This document shows positions 46,061-57,965 of a stretch of 64,000 nt of DNA, piece by piece. The stretch comes from Phoronis australis (Eukaryota > Phoronida > Phoronidae), in NCBI GenBank assembly GCA_002633005.1, contig NMRA01000978.1:1-64000 (forward strand), given 5' to 3'. The translations under genes were made by a program, and so were the position numbers. Under the pieces are notes generated by a model. The model had not been told where the DNA came from. It saw only the letters and a list, made by a program, of their open reading frames with translations, and did no database searches. The number at the start of each line of letters is the position of its first letter. Positions within the stretch are counted from its first letter, which is position 1.

Positions 46061-46343
46061 AACGTGAAAATAGAATACTTAAATGAACACGTGCAACAAT
46101 AGCATGTTCAGCAAAGGGCATTGTACCGACACTTATACATGTACGCTATGAAAATAAGACGCATAATTTCCATAAAAACGATATTTTAATTCAGTGAAAT
46201 TTTTCTCTCATGCTTTCTCACTTTTAAATCACCGATCTCGACCCAGGGCCTCTGACATAGAAAGTAGTTACAAAGCCGATGCGAGTTGGAAAAAGGTAGA
46301 TCGATTCATTGCAATGTTTCTCGTACAGTACAATGTATGTGGT

Positions 46344-46502
46344 ATAAATAGATTATTACATGTTCTCAGTCGTTATCCCCCTTATCTAGAGCCCTCGTGG
46401 ATTTTGGCGAGTTATCACCTTTGGGGCGATAATTCTCCAAAATCCACTCGGGCTCTAGAATACAGGGGATAAAAAACTTCGCCATGTAATAATCTATATT
46501 TA
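46344..46502. mobile_element. Foldback MITE, family A, copy 3 (best preserved)
   Basis: Almost the whole element is an inverted repeat. The left arm ATAGATTATTACATG...GTCGTTATCCCC...CTAGAGCCC-CGTGGATTTTGG mirrors the right arm CCAAAATCCACTCGGGCTCT...GGGGATAA...CTTCGCCATGTAATAATCTA, meeting near CACCTTTGGGGCG. It can fold into a hairpin of about 70 bp. It is non-coding. Confidence 0.9.
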
Positions 46503-47219
46503 TTTACGCAATGCATTTCAGAGGCAAAGGTGTCCTGTGTGGCCATAGCCAAGACGGAAGTGATTATCGAACATTTCAAAACCGGCGTCACCTGTAGCAC
46601 TGCTTAGTCGGTAACCTACAACTTCTGCAGTGGCACGTGCTTGGCTGACACAGGATCATCCTTTTTCAACAGGAAGTGCACGTGTTGCAAAGCCTATAAA
46701 TCATCTAGAAGGCCTCTGGAGATGACTTGCAGTAAGTGAGATCGTGCATTCTACAAAAGCTTGCTTTAGTACGACGTGAAACAAATGTGGGTGCATTATT
46801 CCCGTGCAGTGACACCAGTCTCGCCCGCTTCTGATTTTTTTTGCCTTTCCGACATCATTGGGAAACATAGGCGGTGGGCCGAAACTCATAGCATTCATTG
46901 TTGTGCGTACTTTGGGGAGGGGGGGGGGGGTGAGACAACCTAGTTTTGCCTATGCGACTACACCTGTAGCTTTTGCACTTATAATTCAAAATCCAAAATG
47001 TTCCCACGCCTACACTTCCACATTGTTTTTAAAAAAGTGTTTTTCTTTGCAAGAAATATGCACATTTCTGCCAACTGGTGGGACTTTTCTGTTAAATTGA
47101 CCAATTAGAGAGCCAGATTGTATTGTTGTGCCTAGCAACTTAAATATGGCAGCTCACACAGAGTGAGATGCCTGTACATGTATATTAATAGTTTACCAAA
47201 CAACAATAAATTGCGATAA
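46503..47219. other. No gene recognised
   Basis: Contains a run of about 16 Gs at 46915-46931 and no recognisable gene. Confidence 0.4.
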
Positions 47220-47318
47220 CCAGTATCTGAAGAAGATTGCAGAGCAACCTGTCAAAATCTGATGGACTGTGCAACTCTATGGACCAGTACAGATGGAAAG
47301 GAAGAGAAGGTGTCATAA
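47220..47318 (+). CDS. Possible PAN/Apple-like coding fragment
   Basis: The frame reads PVSEEDCRATCQNLMDCATL and then WTSTDGKEEKVS before a stop. 'EEC...C......C' with a following aromatic stretch is the first half of the PAN/Apple fold, an extracellular adhesion module. After the stop, the same frame continues FVQENSCFAQLAYNMYC. A weak acceptor (ATAACCAG) precedes it and a weak donor (AAG|GTGTCA) precedes the stop. It could be an exon of an extracellular protein, a pseudogene or chance. Confidence 0.25.
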   Translation, partial: PVSEEDCRATCQNLMDCATLWTSTDGKEEKVS

Positions 47319-47778
47319 GCGTTTGTACAGGAAAACAGCTGCTTTGCTCAACTGGCTTATAACATGTACTGCTACATGTATACTGCTATGGAAGACTAAG
47401 TGTCAAAACAAAAATTGAAAAGGCATAGAAACGCATAACAACGTTTGCAAGACACCAACAGTAGTAGTAAGGCTGAAGCTACATAAAGTGACACCCAAAG
47501 TTTCTCAAGAAATCAATTAGACCTCCAAAATCTGAAACACCAAGTTAACCTAGTTCTTACATTTTGACACATGTGTGCTTCATTTGAGAGCAGAAAAAGT
47601 ATCTTATGGGCCACATGTCTAGAAAAAGAAGCAGGGAACAATTTTCTAGAGTTGATTAGAAAACAGGTATGTGTTTTTGTAAGGTACATCTTAGTGTTTT
47701 TCCAAGTGTGTTCAGTATTTCACTAGTTGTTTTTTAACTTATTCAGCCCCCAGTCTGCCTTAGATAATACCGATGTCT

Positions 47779-50759
47779 CAACTGGCCCAAAGGAGATGTC
47801 GGCCATGGCATAGTTTTTCGGTGAATTATGCATCACATTTATTAAACCATCGAAGTCATGTTGCTATAAGCTTAGAGGTTCCTTTTGTGCACAAGAGGAA
47901 TGCCTTATGCGGCCGTTAGAGTCTCTATTTGTTCCCAGCTTGAACACATATTCCTGAAATCATGTCTTTCAACCAATTCGCCGTTGCCCAAATCGACCAT
48001 TAGCCATTTTTACTCTGCTTTTGCCAAAGGATACCTTCATAGCGTCATACTGCCTTTTTTCATTTTAAGCACGTTACATCGAGATTTTTTGAAAACTAAG
48101 GTAAATGGAGAAAATGGTTGCAATGAAGTGCGAAATTAACGTGCACAAATGCCCGTCATTCCCCGCCTATTCCTGGGAAAGGGGGAACCTCTTGTCAATT
48201 GTTTGTAAACATTAATTACTTAAGTGGCTGATGGGTTAACTAAATTGAAGTTCCTAAGTGGCCGGCGTCCCCGTCGTAATCTGGGAAACCCCTGACCATT
48301 TTGTCAAAGGTTCTGCAAATATATTGACTATGGTATGATCATCTGATAAAAAAGAAATAAATTTCAATCACTGCACTGGTACACCACCTGACTTACTTTC
48401 AATTGCGTCACCTAATCTAATTGTCTAAAAATTTACATGCATGCCAACACACTGGTGGTATAAATGTTAAATTAGTGTTAGCAGTTCGCATTTTGTAAGC
48501 TGGACTTGCATCGCACAGCTGAGTCCGGAGTCCGGAATATGCAAATGGTATTCGAGGATAAAGACCTTCTGGCTGAAGAAGCCAAGTACCACAGGCCAGG
48601 CTATGGAAATACAAAGACAGAGATCCAGAGGAGTGGAGAATCTTTAGTTTCAATGATGTTTTTCTACAGTTTTGTTTGAATCAAAACTTCTAACACATGG
48701 AGATGCCTTGCCTTTCACAACTAAAGCAAGATTTTGAAGCTATGGCTTAGAAAGCTGGTGTGCATGAAGTTATTTGGTCTGGCAATCATAAGAAATGATT
48801 GTTGAGGCTACCCACAGCTGCAGTTTGTGCCCAGCTAATAGATACGAAAGTAAATTGTGGCTGGTGTTCAATGATTCACGTGCTGTAAAACCAATTAACA
48901 TATCCCGTTATAACATATTTTAAATCAAATATGTGCCCAAATCTTACCTGCTTCCAAACAAGGACTCGGTGTTTGACCCTTCATTGCATGCGAGCCAATT
49001 ACCAGTGTGTATAGTATTGTAGCCTCTCCAATCAGCAAAAGTTAGCTCTTTGTGGAGCCGTTCAAATGAATGACGATGCCCACAGTTTCATTTACAGAAC
49101 TCAAGAATGTACGCTGGAGGTGCAAAATGAACATGTGTGTGGGGAAACTGAGTTTGTGCTGCAATGCAGGGTCAAACTAAACAGAAATGTGCAGTTATGA
49201 TAACTGTAGTAAAACCAGAAACATTGATTGCAAAGCTTTGGACAATGAAGATGATACATTTTAAGTTAGCCGTAAATAGAACCCCAGCTTCTCTAAACCC
49301 GTTATTTCGTGATATGATTGTGTTAAATAGTGTGATATGTGAATTTTATTTGGTGATTTAATCATAGCAAGTACATAATTTGATAATTGTCTTGTATTTG
49401 TCTTAGACTACATGTACTTGTCAGGCACTGTCAGAATAAACTACTATTTTCATACAGTTGATGTGAACATTTACAGAGATCATTCAGCTTTGTTATTTTT
49501 TGTTCAAATTATTTCTGTTTTTTATGCAAACGAATTGTCAATGGTGCAGTCATCGACACATATATTTTAACCACTATTTAGTGTAATGTGTATTTTGCTT
49601 TTCAGACAATATGAGAATAACCTCCTAGTAACATTTAGAATTAGTTCATATTTTTCTGCTTCTAGGTGTCACTTTGCATTTTTTAAACTTCACTGTTTGC
49701 AACTCCTCTACAAAAATGAAAATGTAATGTGAGTGTACTATTGTTAAATACAATAATATTGATTACTTGTTTTACAAAATGTAGGAAGAGTGTTATTTTT
49801 TACAACTATAAGCTCACTAAGGTCTTTGGTAACTATTACATAACTTTAAACCCAAATTTCTCCAAAATGTGCAATTTTATATGCGGGAACTTTTTAGATT
49901 TTGAAAACACACTCACCTAGTAAATGAATTTAAAAAGACCAAAATAAAATTGCCTCCCTAAAGTACTCACAAAAAGTATATTCTAGAGGTCCTACAAAAC
50001 TACACTTATAATTTTTCAAAGGCTGAAACGGTGAACAAGGAAAAGGGGTAAGGACGTACACTCACAAACTCATTCACACACTTCATCATTTAATAATAGT
50101 ACCACTAAACAATATATGAATTGAATATCTTACAGATCTGACAGATTCATTGCATGACAGCACTGAGGCTCTCCCACATTTTAATATCAATGTTGTCCGG
50201 TTCTTTTTGTTTTTGAAAATTAAACATTGTAATTTTAATATAGTTTGATATGAATAACTTAAGAGCAGACCAATCTGGATGCAACTGCTGTTGGCTACGT
50301 AAATAAATAAAATATTGGGAGATATTGATAACATAATTAATCAACAGGGAGAATTCAGAACTTAAATGGCAAAACATGTACTCATTCTTGGTTATTCTGA
50401 CGTCTTCCTTAAGGGAAGATGTCAAAATATCCTGAACATACAATCTTTGCACTACACCACAAAGGAAAAACATGCATGTGTTCAGTATTCTGTACTAGAT
50501 TACAATAGGGACATTTATCTGAATTAACGAAGAGTTACTTTACACTATGTTATGTAACAATGAATACTTAAAAGTTTTTTTTTAATGCATGGTTTGAGGG
50601 TAAGTTTAAAATGCAAATAGAGTTCTATCGCCGTGTTATCCGGGACCACTCTGTTAGGGACGAGGGCTTCTGGATGATATCATTATAGCCAGTTGAAAGA
50701 TTTCGATGATTACAATGCGCCGGCACCATTCGATTTTTGGGCGGATTTGATAATTACAA
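47779..50759. repeat. 3-kb segment, haplotype copy 1
   Basis: From CAACTGGCCCAAAGGAGATG to TTTGATAATTACAA, ending at the N at 50760. It recurs with a few percent substitutions and small indels at 50761-54329. Low divergence over the whole length and the N join suggest two alleles rather than a true tandem duplication. No long ORF; one possible PAN-like stretch at 49015. Confidence 0.9.
49015..49200 (+). CDS. Possible PAN/Apple-like coding fragment, two alleles
   Basis: The frame between stops reads ALCGAVQMNDDAHSFIYRTQ and then ECTLEVQNEHVCGETEFVLQ. 'LxxCGxxxxxxDxHSFIYxxxxxCxL' resembles PAN/Apple repeats, with Ala in place of one usual Cys. In the second copy (to 52391) the open frame is kept; among the visible changes two are silent (CAA to CAG, CTA to CTG) and one is Glu to Gln, which weakly favours coding. 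No convincing splice sites were found. It might belong with the fragment at 47220. Confidence 0.25.
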   Translation, partial: YCSLSNQQKLALCGAVQMNDDAHSFIYRTQECTLEVQNEHVCGETEFVLQCRVKLNRNVQL

Positions 50760-53185
50760 NCAACTGGCCCAAAGGAGATGTCGGCCATGGCATAGTTTTT
50801 CGGTGAATTATGCATCACATTTATTAAACCATCGAAGTCATGTTGCTATAAGCTTAGAGGTTCTTTTTGTGCACTAGAGGAATGCCTTATGCGGCCGTAA
50901 GAGTCTCTATTTGTTCCCAGCTTGAACACATATTCCTGAAATCATGCCTTTCAACCAATTCGCCGTTGCCCAAATCGACCATTAGCCATTTTTACTCTGC
51001 TTTTGCCAGAGGATACCTTCTTAGCGTCATACTGCCTTTGTCATTTTAAGCACGTTACATCGAGATTTTTCGAAAAGGTAAATGGAGAAAATGGTTGCAA
51101 TGAAGTGCGAAATTAACGTGCCCAAATGCCCGTCATTCCCCGCCTATTCCTGGGAAAGGGGGAACCTCTTGTGAATTGTTTGTAAACATTAATTACTTAA
51201 GTGGCTGCTGTGTTAACTAATTTGAAGTTCCTAAGTGGCCGGCGTTCTCGTCGTAATCTGGGAAGCCCCTGACCATTTTGTCAAAGGTTCTGCAAATATA
51301 TTGTCTATGGTATGATCATCTGATNATATGAAGCATGAAGGGCTCTATAATGGTATTTGCCCAAATAATAGGATTTATGTCAGAGTGCCATAAATCTCAT
51401 TACTTAAGTGGCTGCTGTGTTAACTAAATTGAAGTTCCTAAGTGGCCGGCGTCCCCGTCGTAATCTGGGAAGCCCCTGACCATTTTGTCAAAGGTTCTGC
51501 AAATATATTGACTATGGTATGATCATCTGATAAAAAAGAAATAAATTTCAATCACTGCACTGGTACACCACCTGACTTACTTTCAATTGCGTCACCTAAT
51601 CTAATTGTCTGAAAATATGCATGCATGCCAACACACTGGTAGTATAAATTTAATGTTAAATTAGTGTTAGCAGTTCGCATTTTGTAAGCTGGACTTGCAT
51701 CGCCCAGCTGAGTCCGGAGTCCGGAATATGCAAATGGTATTCGAGGATAAAGACCTTCTGGCTGAAGAAGCCAAGTACTACAGGCCAGGCTATGGAAATA
51801 CAAAGACAGAGATCCGGAGGAGTGGAGAATCTTTAGTTTCAATGATGTTTTTCTACAGTTTTGTTTTAATCAAAACTTCTAACACATGGAGATGCCTTGC
51901 CTTTCACAACTAAAGCAAGACTTTGAAGCTATGGTTTAGAAAGCTGGTGTGCATGAAGTTATTTGGTCTGGCAATCATAAGAAACGACTGTTGAGGCTAC
52001 CCACAGCTGCAGTTTGTGCCCAGCTAAGAGATACGACAAAGTAAATTGTGGCTGGTGTTCAATGATTCACTTGCTGTAAAACCAATTAACACATCCCGTT
52101 ATAACATATTTTGAATCAAATATGTGCCCAAATCTTACCTGCTTCCAAACAAGGACTCGGTGTTTGACCCTTCATTGCATGCGAGCCAATTACCAGTGTG
52201 TATAGTATTTTTGCCTCTCCAATCAGCAAAAGTTAGCTCTTTGTGGAGCCGTTCAAATGAATGACGATGCCCACAGTTTCATTTACAGAACTCAACAATG
52301 TACGCTGGAGGTGCAAAATGAACATGTGTGTGGGGAAACTGAGTTTGTGCTGCAGTGCAGGGTCAAACTGAACAGAAATGTGCAGTTATGATAACCCTAG
52401 TAAAACCAGAAACGTTGATTGTATAGCTTTGGACAATGAAGATGATACATTTTAAGTTAGCCGTAAATAGACCCCCAGCTTCTCTAAACCCGTTATTTCG
52501 TGATATGATTGTGTTAAATAGTGTGATATGTGAATTTTATATGGTGATTTAATCATAGCAAGTACATAATTTGATAATTGTCTTGTATTTGTCTTAGACT
52601 ACTTGCCAGGCACTGTCAGAATAACCTATTTTCATACAGTTGATGTGAACATTCACAGAGATCATTCAGCTTTGTTATTTTTTGTTCAAAATATTTCTGT
52701 TTTTTTATGCAAACAAATTGTCAATGGTGCAGTCATCGACACATATATTTTAACCACTCTTTAGTGTAATGTGTATTTTGCTTTTCAGACAATATGAGAA
52801 TAACCTCCTAGTAACATTCAGAATTAGTTCATATTTTTCTGCTTCTAGGTGACACTTTACATTTTTTAAACTTCACTGTTTGCAACTCCTCTACAAAAAT
52901 GAAAATTTAATGTGAGTGTACTATTGTTAAATACAATAATATTGATTACTTGTTTTACAAAATGTAGGAAGAGTGTTATTTTTTACAACTATAAGTTCAC
53001 TAAGGTCTTTGGTAACAATTACATAACTTTAAACCCAAATTTCTCCAAAATGTGCAAATTTATATGCGGGAACTTTTTAAATTTTGAAAACACACTCACC
53101 TAGTAAATGAATTTAAAAAGACCAAAATAAAATTGGCTCCCTAAAGTACTCACAAAAAGTATTTTCTAGAGGTCCTACAAAACTA

Positions 53186-53476
53186 GGCCCACTGCTTAAC
53201 AGGGCCCGGTCTCCAATCTCCGTACTCAGACTCATACTCATACTCGAGATTTCATACTCAAAATCGTGCTCACTGGAGTCGTACTCAAAAAAGCGTATCT
53301 AATGTCGTATTTCGAGTAGACTCCAAACGTACTCAAATCTGACACTCATACTCGAGTTGCTATGGAACTCTTTATGATGTGAAATGCAAAATCACGCAAA
53401 GACGCGCTGATTCACCGCTCCCTATTGGAATAGACAACCCCAGGAACTAGGCCTACATTATCGTCTGCTGTCGCTA
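53186..53476 (+). mobile_element. Inverted-repeat element, family D, copy 3
   Basis: Starts GGGCCCGGTCTCCAATCTCC near 53209, then GTACTCAGACTCATACTCAT; the right side runs into the N gap. The short lead-in (AGGCCCACTGCTTAAC, 53186-53201) is also absent from the other haplotype copy, where CTACAAAACTACACTTATAA continues directly. The interior differs from the 25-kb copy (ACTCATACTCGAG repeats), so it is a subfamily. Confidence 0.75.
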
Positions 53477-53891
53477 NNNNNNNNNNNNNNNNNNNNNNNN
53501 NNNNNNNNNNNNNNNNNNNNNNNNNNNNNNNNNNNNNNNNNNNNNNNNNNNNNNNNNNNNNNNNNNNNNNNNNNNNNNNNNNNNNNNNNNNNNNNNNNNN
53601 NNNNNNNNNNNNNNNNNNNNNNNNNNNNNNNNNNNNNNNNNNNNNNNNNNNNNNNNNNNNNNNNNNNNNNNNNNNNNNNNNNNNNNNNNNNNNNNNNNNN
53701 NNNNNNNNNNNNNNNNNNNNNNNNNNNNNNNNNNNNNNNNNNNNNNNNNNNNNNNNNNNNNNNNNNNNNNNNNNNNNNNNNNNNNNNNNNNNNNNNNNNN
53801 NNNNNNNNNNNNNNNNNNNNNNNNNNNNNNNNNNNNNNNNNNNNNNNNNNNNNNNNNNNNNNNNNNNNNNNNNNNNNNNNNNNNNNNNNNN
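53477..53891. other. Assembly gap, 415 Ns
   Basis: A run of N inside the second haplotype copy, hiding the right end of the family D insertion and the sequence corresponding to about 49995-50320 of copy 1. Confidence 1.
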
Positions 53892-54199
53892 ATATTGATA
53901 ACATAATTAATCAACAGGGAGAATTCAGAACTTAAATGGCAAAACATGTACTCATTCTTGGTTATTCTGACGTCTTCCTTAAGGGAAGATGTCAAAATAT
54001 CCTGAACATACAATCTTTGCACTACACCACAAAGGAAAAACATGCATGTGTTCAGTATTCTGTACTAGATTACAATAGGGACATTTATCTGAATTAACGA
54101 AGAGTTACTTTACACTATGTTATGTAACAATGAATACTTAAAAGTTTTTTTTTAATGCATGGTTTGAGGGTAAGTTTAAAATGCAAATAGAGTTCTATC

Positions 54200-54700
54200 G
54201 CCGTGTTATCCGGGACCACTCTGTTAGGGACGAGGGCTTCTGGATGATATCAATATAGCCAGTTGAAAGATTTCGATGATTACAATGCGCCGGCACCATT
54301 CGATTTTTGGGCGGATTTGATAATTACAACACCTCCTAGTGGTCATTCTGGGTAAGAGGTTTTCCAGACGATATCAAGAGATTCGATTGACGGATTTCAA
54401 CATAGAGGTACATGGCGTCAGTGCGCCAGCACCATAATTTTTGGGGCCGATCCATCTACCTCAGAACCTCTTGGTGGCTACACTGTTCACAAAAAGGGAC
54501 GTTTGATATTTTTGGGAGGAAGCGATTATCCAGCGGATATTTAGACAACGAACCAGCCGATTGCAATGGAACTTAACGCAGAGGTGTAGAATGACACCTT
54601 GCTGGTATTGTATGATTTTCGGTCGGATTTGATTTCTACAGCACGTCCTGGTAATCCCTAGAAGCATATCATTCGTGATGCACCGCGGGCGCATGTCAAC
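54200..54700. repeat. Third CTAGTGG-type array (about 140-165 bp units)
   Basis: Units carry GCGCCGGCACCATTCGATTT...ACACCTCCTAGTGGTCATTC, then GCGCCAGCACCATAATTTTT...GAACCTCTTGGTGGCTACA, then TATGATTTTCGGTCGG...GCACGTCCTGGTAATC. It ends with CGTGATGCACCGCGGGCGCA and TGTCAAC, like the arrays at 18.9 and 34.0 kb. Confidence 0.75.
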
Positions 54701-57600
54701 TTTTCAGCGTTGATCTTGTTTTATGAAACAAAATAACTGTTCAACAAAAGTGCGTTTCCTGGCTATTGCAAGTGAGAAAGTAAAATGTTTTGCTGACCTA
54801 CCTACCCATGAAAGGGAGTCACAGCAGTACAAGAAAAAGCAAAAAATATTTTATGAACGGCTTAAACTTATGTCTTGCTTAAAAGTGCACAATTCAAGTG
54901 GACATGAACGCTGCGACTAATGACGTGAAGTCATTAAAACGGTCATTCTCGTCTGGAACTATGGGATATTTTTGAATGTAGTAACTACAATAAGTAGGGT
55001 AGCAGTTTGCCAATGCCGCACCATGCTAAGATTACTGAAGTTTAATCAGCACTTGAGTGTACGAACTAGGTACCCGTGCTCATCTGCTTAGAACGCTCCT
55101 GAGGATGACCGGAGAAATTACCGAAACACCATGCGAATGCAAATAGGTTAGATTTTAATATAAAAATGAAGAGATTTTACACATGGTGAGAGTTAATTAA
55201 AGATGGCCAATATTTTCATGGTGAACAAGTACAGTAAGAGGTTTCATGTAAAATAGTTTGGACCAAAGTCGTGTTTTTGTTTGTATATATGCGTTGTAGG
55301 TACATATGTATGCATACATGTTTATAGCCACCTATCAGAACACCGCATGCGGTCTTGAGGTAACTATGTTCGTGATCGGTGTTCATTACACTAATAAATT
55401 GCTTTGCTTCAGGTGATGGCCAACCGCACACAACCGCGTTTGAGCATATCGACAGGTGTGAATGCGGTAATTGTCCTTGCAACTAGCCTGCTGAATCCAC
55501 CGAAACCCTGCGGCTAAGACAATTGAACGACGACCAACTGGACCGATATAGGACTTCCATTTTGAATTATTCAATTAGCATAGCCAAAAAACGGTGCAAG
55601 AACTGTTAAATGTAGATCCTGTAGTATAATTGTAGAAACATGGCACACTCAGAGCTTAGGAACAGCAAAGGTCCTCGTGCCAAGCATAAAGCACATCACT
55701 GACGTCAACTATAGAATACTCCAAGGTGTGTCAGGACTTTTTTGTAGCGGGCGCTACTGTCCTGCATTCTGTGCGCCACAAGTGAGAACAACTGTGGTAG
55801 AAACGTCATGTATCCAAGCTATGCCTTAACGTAGTAAGGACGTCAACAACTGCTACATTAAAGAAACTTAAATTCTTTGAATATTACATGTGTGAAGAGG
55901 TTGCTTGTATAGCACTTCCTAACTTGACTGGGATCAAAAACTCTAACTCTAATGAAATGCGACCACTTTATAGTTGGACTCCCGTCTCTTTGAAAATCGG
56001 TGGTATAATTTGGAGATAAGGATATCTCAAGCCTTACTAGCAACAACTGTCCATTCTTACAATATTTCTCATATGTCTAGTAAAAATATCTTATCTTTAT
56101 TTTCGGGGAACTTAAAATACCCAATGTATAACATGCATCAAGAAAAAAACAGAATTGGCAGAACCACCTTGGAAACCCACAACTCCGTGGAAATTTGTTT
56201 ACTACTTATCCGAGGTCAAAGGTTACGGCGCTGTCACCCGGCAAATATTGAATCTCGAGGCACAGACCGGCTCCGTATGTACCCACAGTCCTTTCATTTA
56301 TCGACTCGACATGATAATGCGTCAACGACATGTACATATGATAGTAATATTCTTGGGAAAAAGAAGACAAAACGTAGAGTTGTGTGTATGCATGCATACG
56401 ACCGTTGAGAAAGAATTCTACAAGTCAATCGCCCTCGCAAACTTGTGTGATTTTGTGTTCACGCTCACAGCAAGTTGTGAAAAGAGATAAATCCTAACTC
56501 AAATTTCTTAATTCGGGTAATTTGATATTTCGCTGTTTCGATCTCATGCTCACGACGTGCTTTAAATTCCGACCCGACTTCTGCATTAATTTCTTACTTG
56601 GTTTTCAAATCACAGTCTCTTAGCTCATGGTGTGTCTAACGATGAACTTTTGACCTACTTAGAATGGACCACAATGCACCAGCTTAACCCATTTAATACG
56701 CTGACTCCGCCTGTGAGCAGATTGAATTTGTTTAAATTAAACGTTTTTGTGGTAAGTAAGTTAATTATGTCCTGCAAATTCTGATGACATTGGGCGTAAA
56801 TTTTGAAATAATGAACGTGGCTAAGGGGTGCGTGAATAAGTTATACTTGTATTGACTAAAGTCAAGTTTTCACCGAATAAATTAACCGAAGTCCTTGAGA
56901 TTTTCATGTCTCAACACATAATCGGCTTTTTCTCTGCTTCGACACGCGTTCTTCAAAATGGCTCTGTGGATTTCACTAAAACTTTCTAAACTTATCAATT
57001 TCAAAATTTTGCTAAATGTAACAAAGACGAATACGACTACGTATTTTTTTACAAATTATATTACGTTTTGTGAGTTTATTTGACCTAGAAATCAAACGAA
57101 AAGGCTAATTGACAATTTGTAACAACGCTTTTGAGGTAACTAGCGGAAGTTTTCTTTTAAATGTTTCATTAAACTTGACCGAGGATTATTTTGCTGTGAA
57201 TGTACCTTTTTAAACATGGAATTTTCACTTAAAATGTATAAACATAATAATAATAATTACCCGTTAAATTTGACAATATGCACTGTATGTTCAATAAATA
57301 AGGTTTGAGATAACCTTAAGGCAGATTCTACAACCCTTCGAAATTTTAGATGTATGTTACGCTGAGCAATCTCTCGGAACTGAATTCTCTTTAAGCCAAG
57401 AAAAAATACATGTATATCGCAGAGAAATCGAGGTGTCTTTTAGAATAGTCTTTCTGGGCATGTCGGTGCCGACAGAGTGCAGGTTACTGAAACACAGCGG
57501 TGTTAAAGATGCACTGTAGCAATCAATAAAAGCATTTAAAGCAAATGAATTGTTTTGTTTTTTGGGAGGGAAAGAAAGTGGGAGGCAGGGATGGAGTAAG
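54701..57600. other. No gene recognised
   Basis: ORFs at 54723, 55974 and 56155 (plus) and 55216-55574 (minus) have no domain I can support. A motif TACGAACTAGG at 55059 and a phrase GAGGATGACCGGAGAAATTA at 55091 recall short dispersed repeats. Confidence 0.4.
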
Positions 57601-57606
57601 GGAGGG

Positions 57607-57645
<39 letters not shown>

Positions 57646-57755
57646 GTGGAGAGAGAGCGAGATAGTAGTGGGAAAGAGAGAGGGAGATATACATACACGT
57701 ACACACTCACACACACACGCGAGCGCGCGCGCTCACGCGCACACATATATATGCA
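57607..57755. repeat. Composite microsatellite (GA)n, (CA)n, (CG)n
   Basis: A run of about 17 GA units from 57608, broken GA further on, then CACACACAC and GCGCGCGC and an ATATATAT end. Overlapping ORFs here are low-complexity artefacts. Confidence 0.98.
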
Positions 57756-57784
57756 GAACTGATTAAACACAAGATACTTTTCGT

Positions 57785-57965
57785 TATTGACATTGATGAA
57801 GAAACTGACCAAGAGACATTATTAAAGCGTACACAATATTTCGAAACATACTGGTTCCATTTTCAAGTGGAAATAAAATGACGCAGTAATGCCACCACAG
57901 AGCATAAGCTGGAGACATGCAAGGTGAGACACGGCAGGTGTGAAATGCTGCAAAGAATGATAAGT
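57785..57965 (-). mobile_element. 3' tail of a Penelope-like family, solo copy
   Basis: The inverse of this stretch matches 62690-62845: GCAGCATTTCACACCTGCCG, GGTGGCATTACTGCGTCATT, CACTTGAAAATGGAACCAGT, then ATGTTTCGAAATATTGTGT. No GIY-YIG ORF is attached here. Confidence 0.8.

Larger units (their letters stand above)
50761..54329. repeat. 3-kb segment, haplotype copy 2, with insertion and gap
   Basis: Matches 47779-50759 in order. It contains an internal 133-bp duplication around an N (51192-51324 and 51399-51531), a family D insertion near 53205 that is absent from copy 1, and the 415-base N gap. It continues after the gap with ATATTGATAACATAATTAAT as in copy 1. Confidence 0.9.

Noticed and set aside
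53458-54043. ORFs of 148 and 189 codons
   Set aside because: They consist almost entirely of the N gap.
47779-54329. True 3-kb tandem gene or segment duplication
   Set aside because: The join is an N, divergence is at allelic level and one copy carries a polymorphic-looking insertion; haplotype misassembly is simpler, though read data are needed.
55085-55130. Hammerhead ribozyme core (CTGAGGA ... CCGAAAC)
   Set aside because: The sequence between the CTGANGA-like and GAAA-like parts does not form the required stem II next to them.
55300-55580. GIY-YIG endonuclease remnant on the minus strand (YIGPVGRRSIVLAAG...)
   Set aside because: Only the YIG...GRRS start fits; the expected EH and later motifs are not clear, and no matching element tail lies on the same strand.
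57357-57812. ORF of 151 codons on the minus strand and overlapping plus-strand ORFs
   Set aside because: Long only because of the (GA)n/(CA)n microsatellite, which reads as Ser-Leu or Arg-Glu runs.
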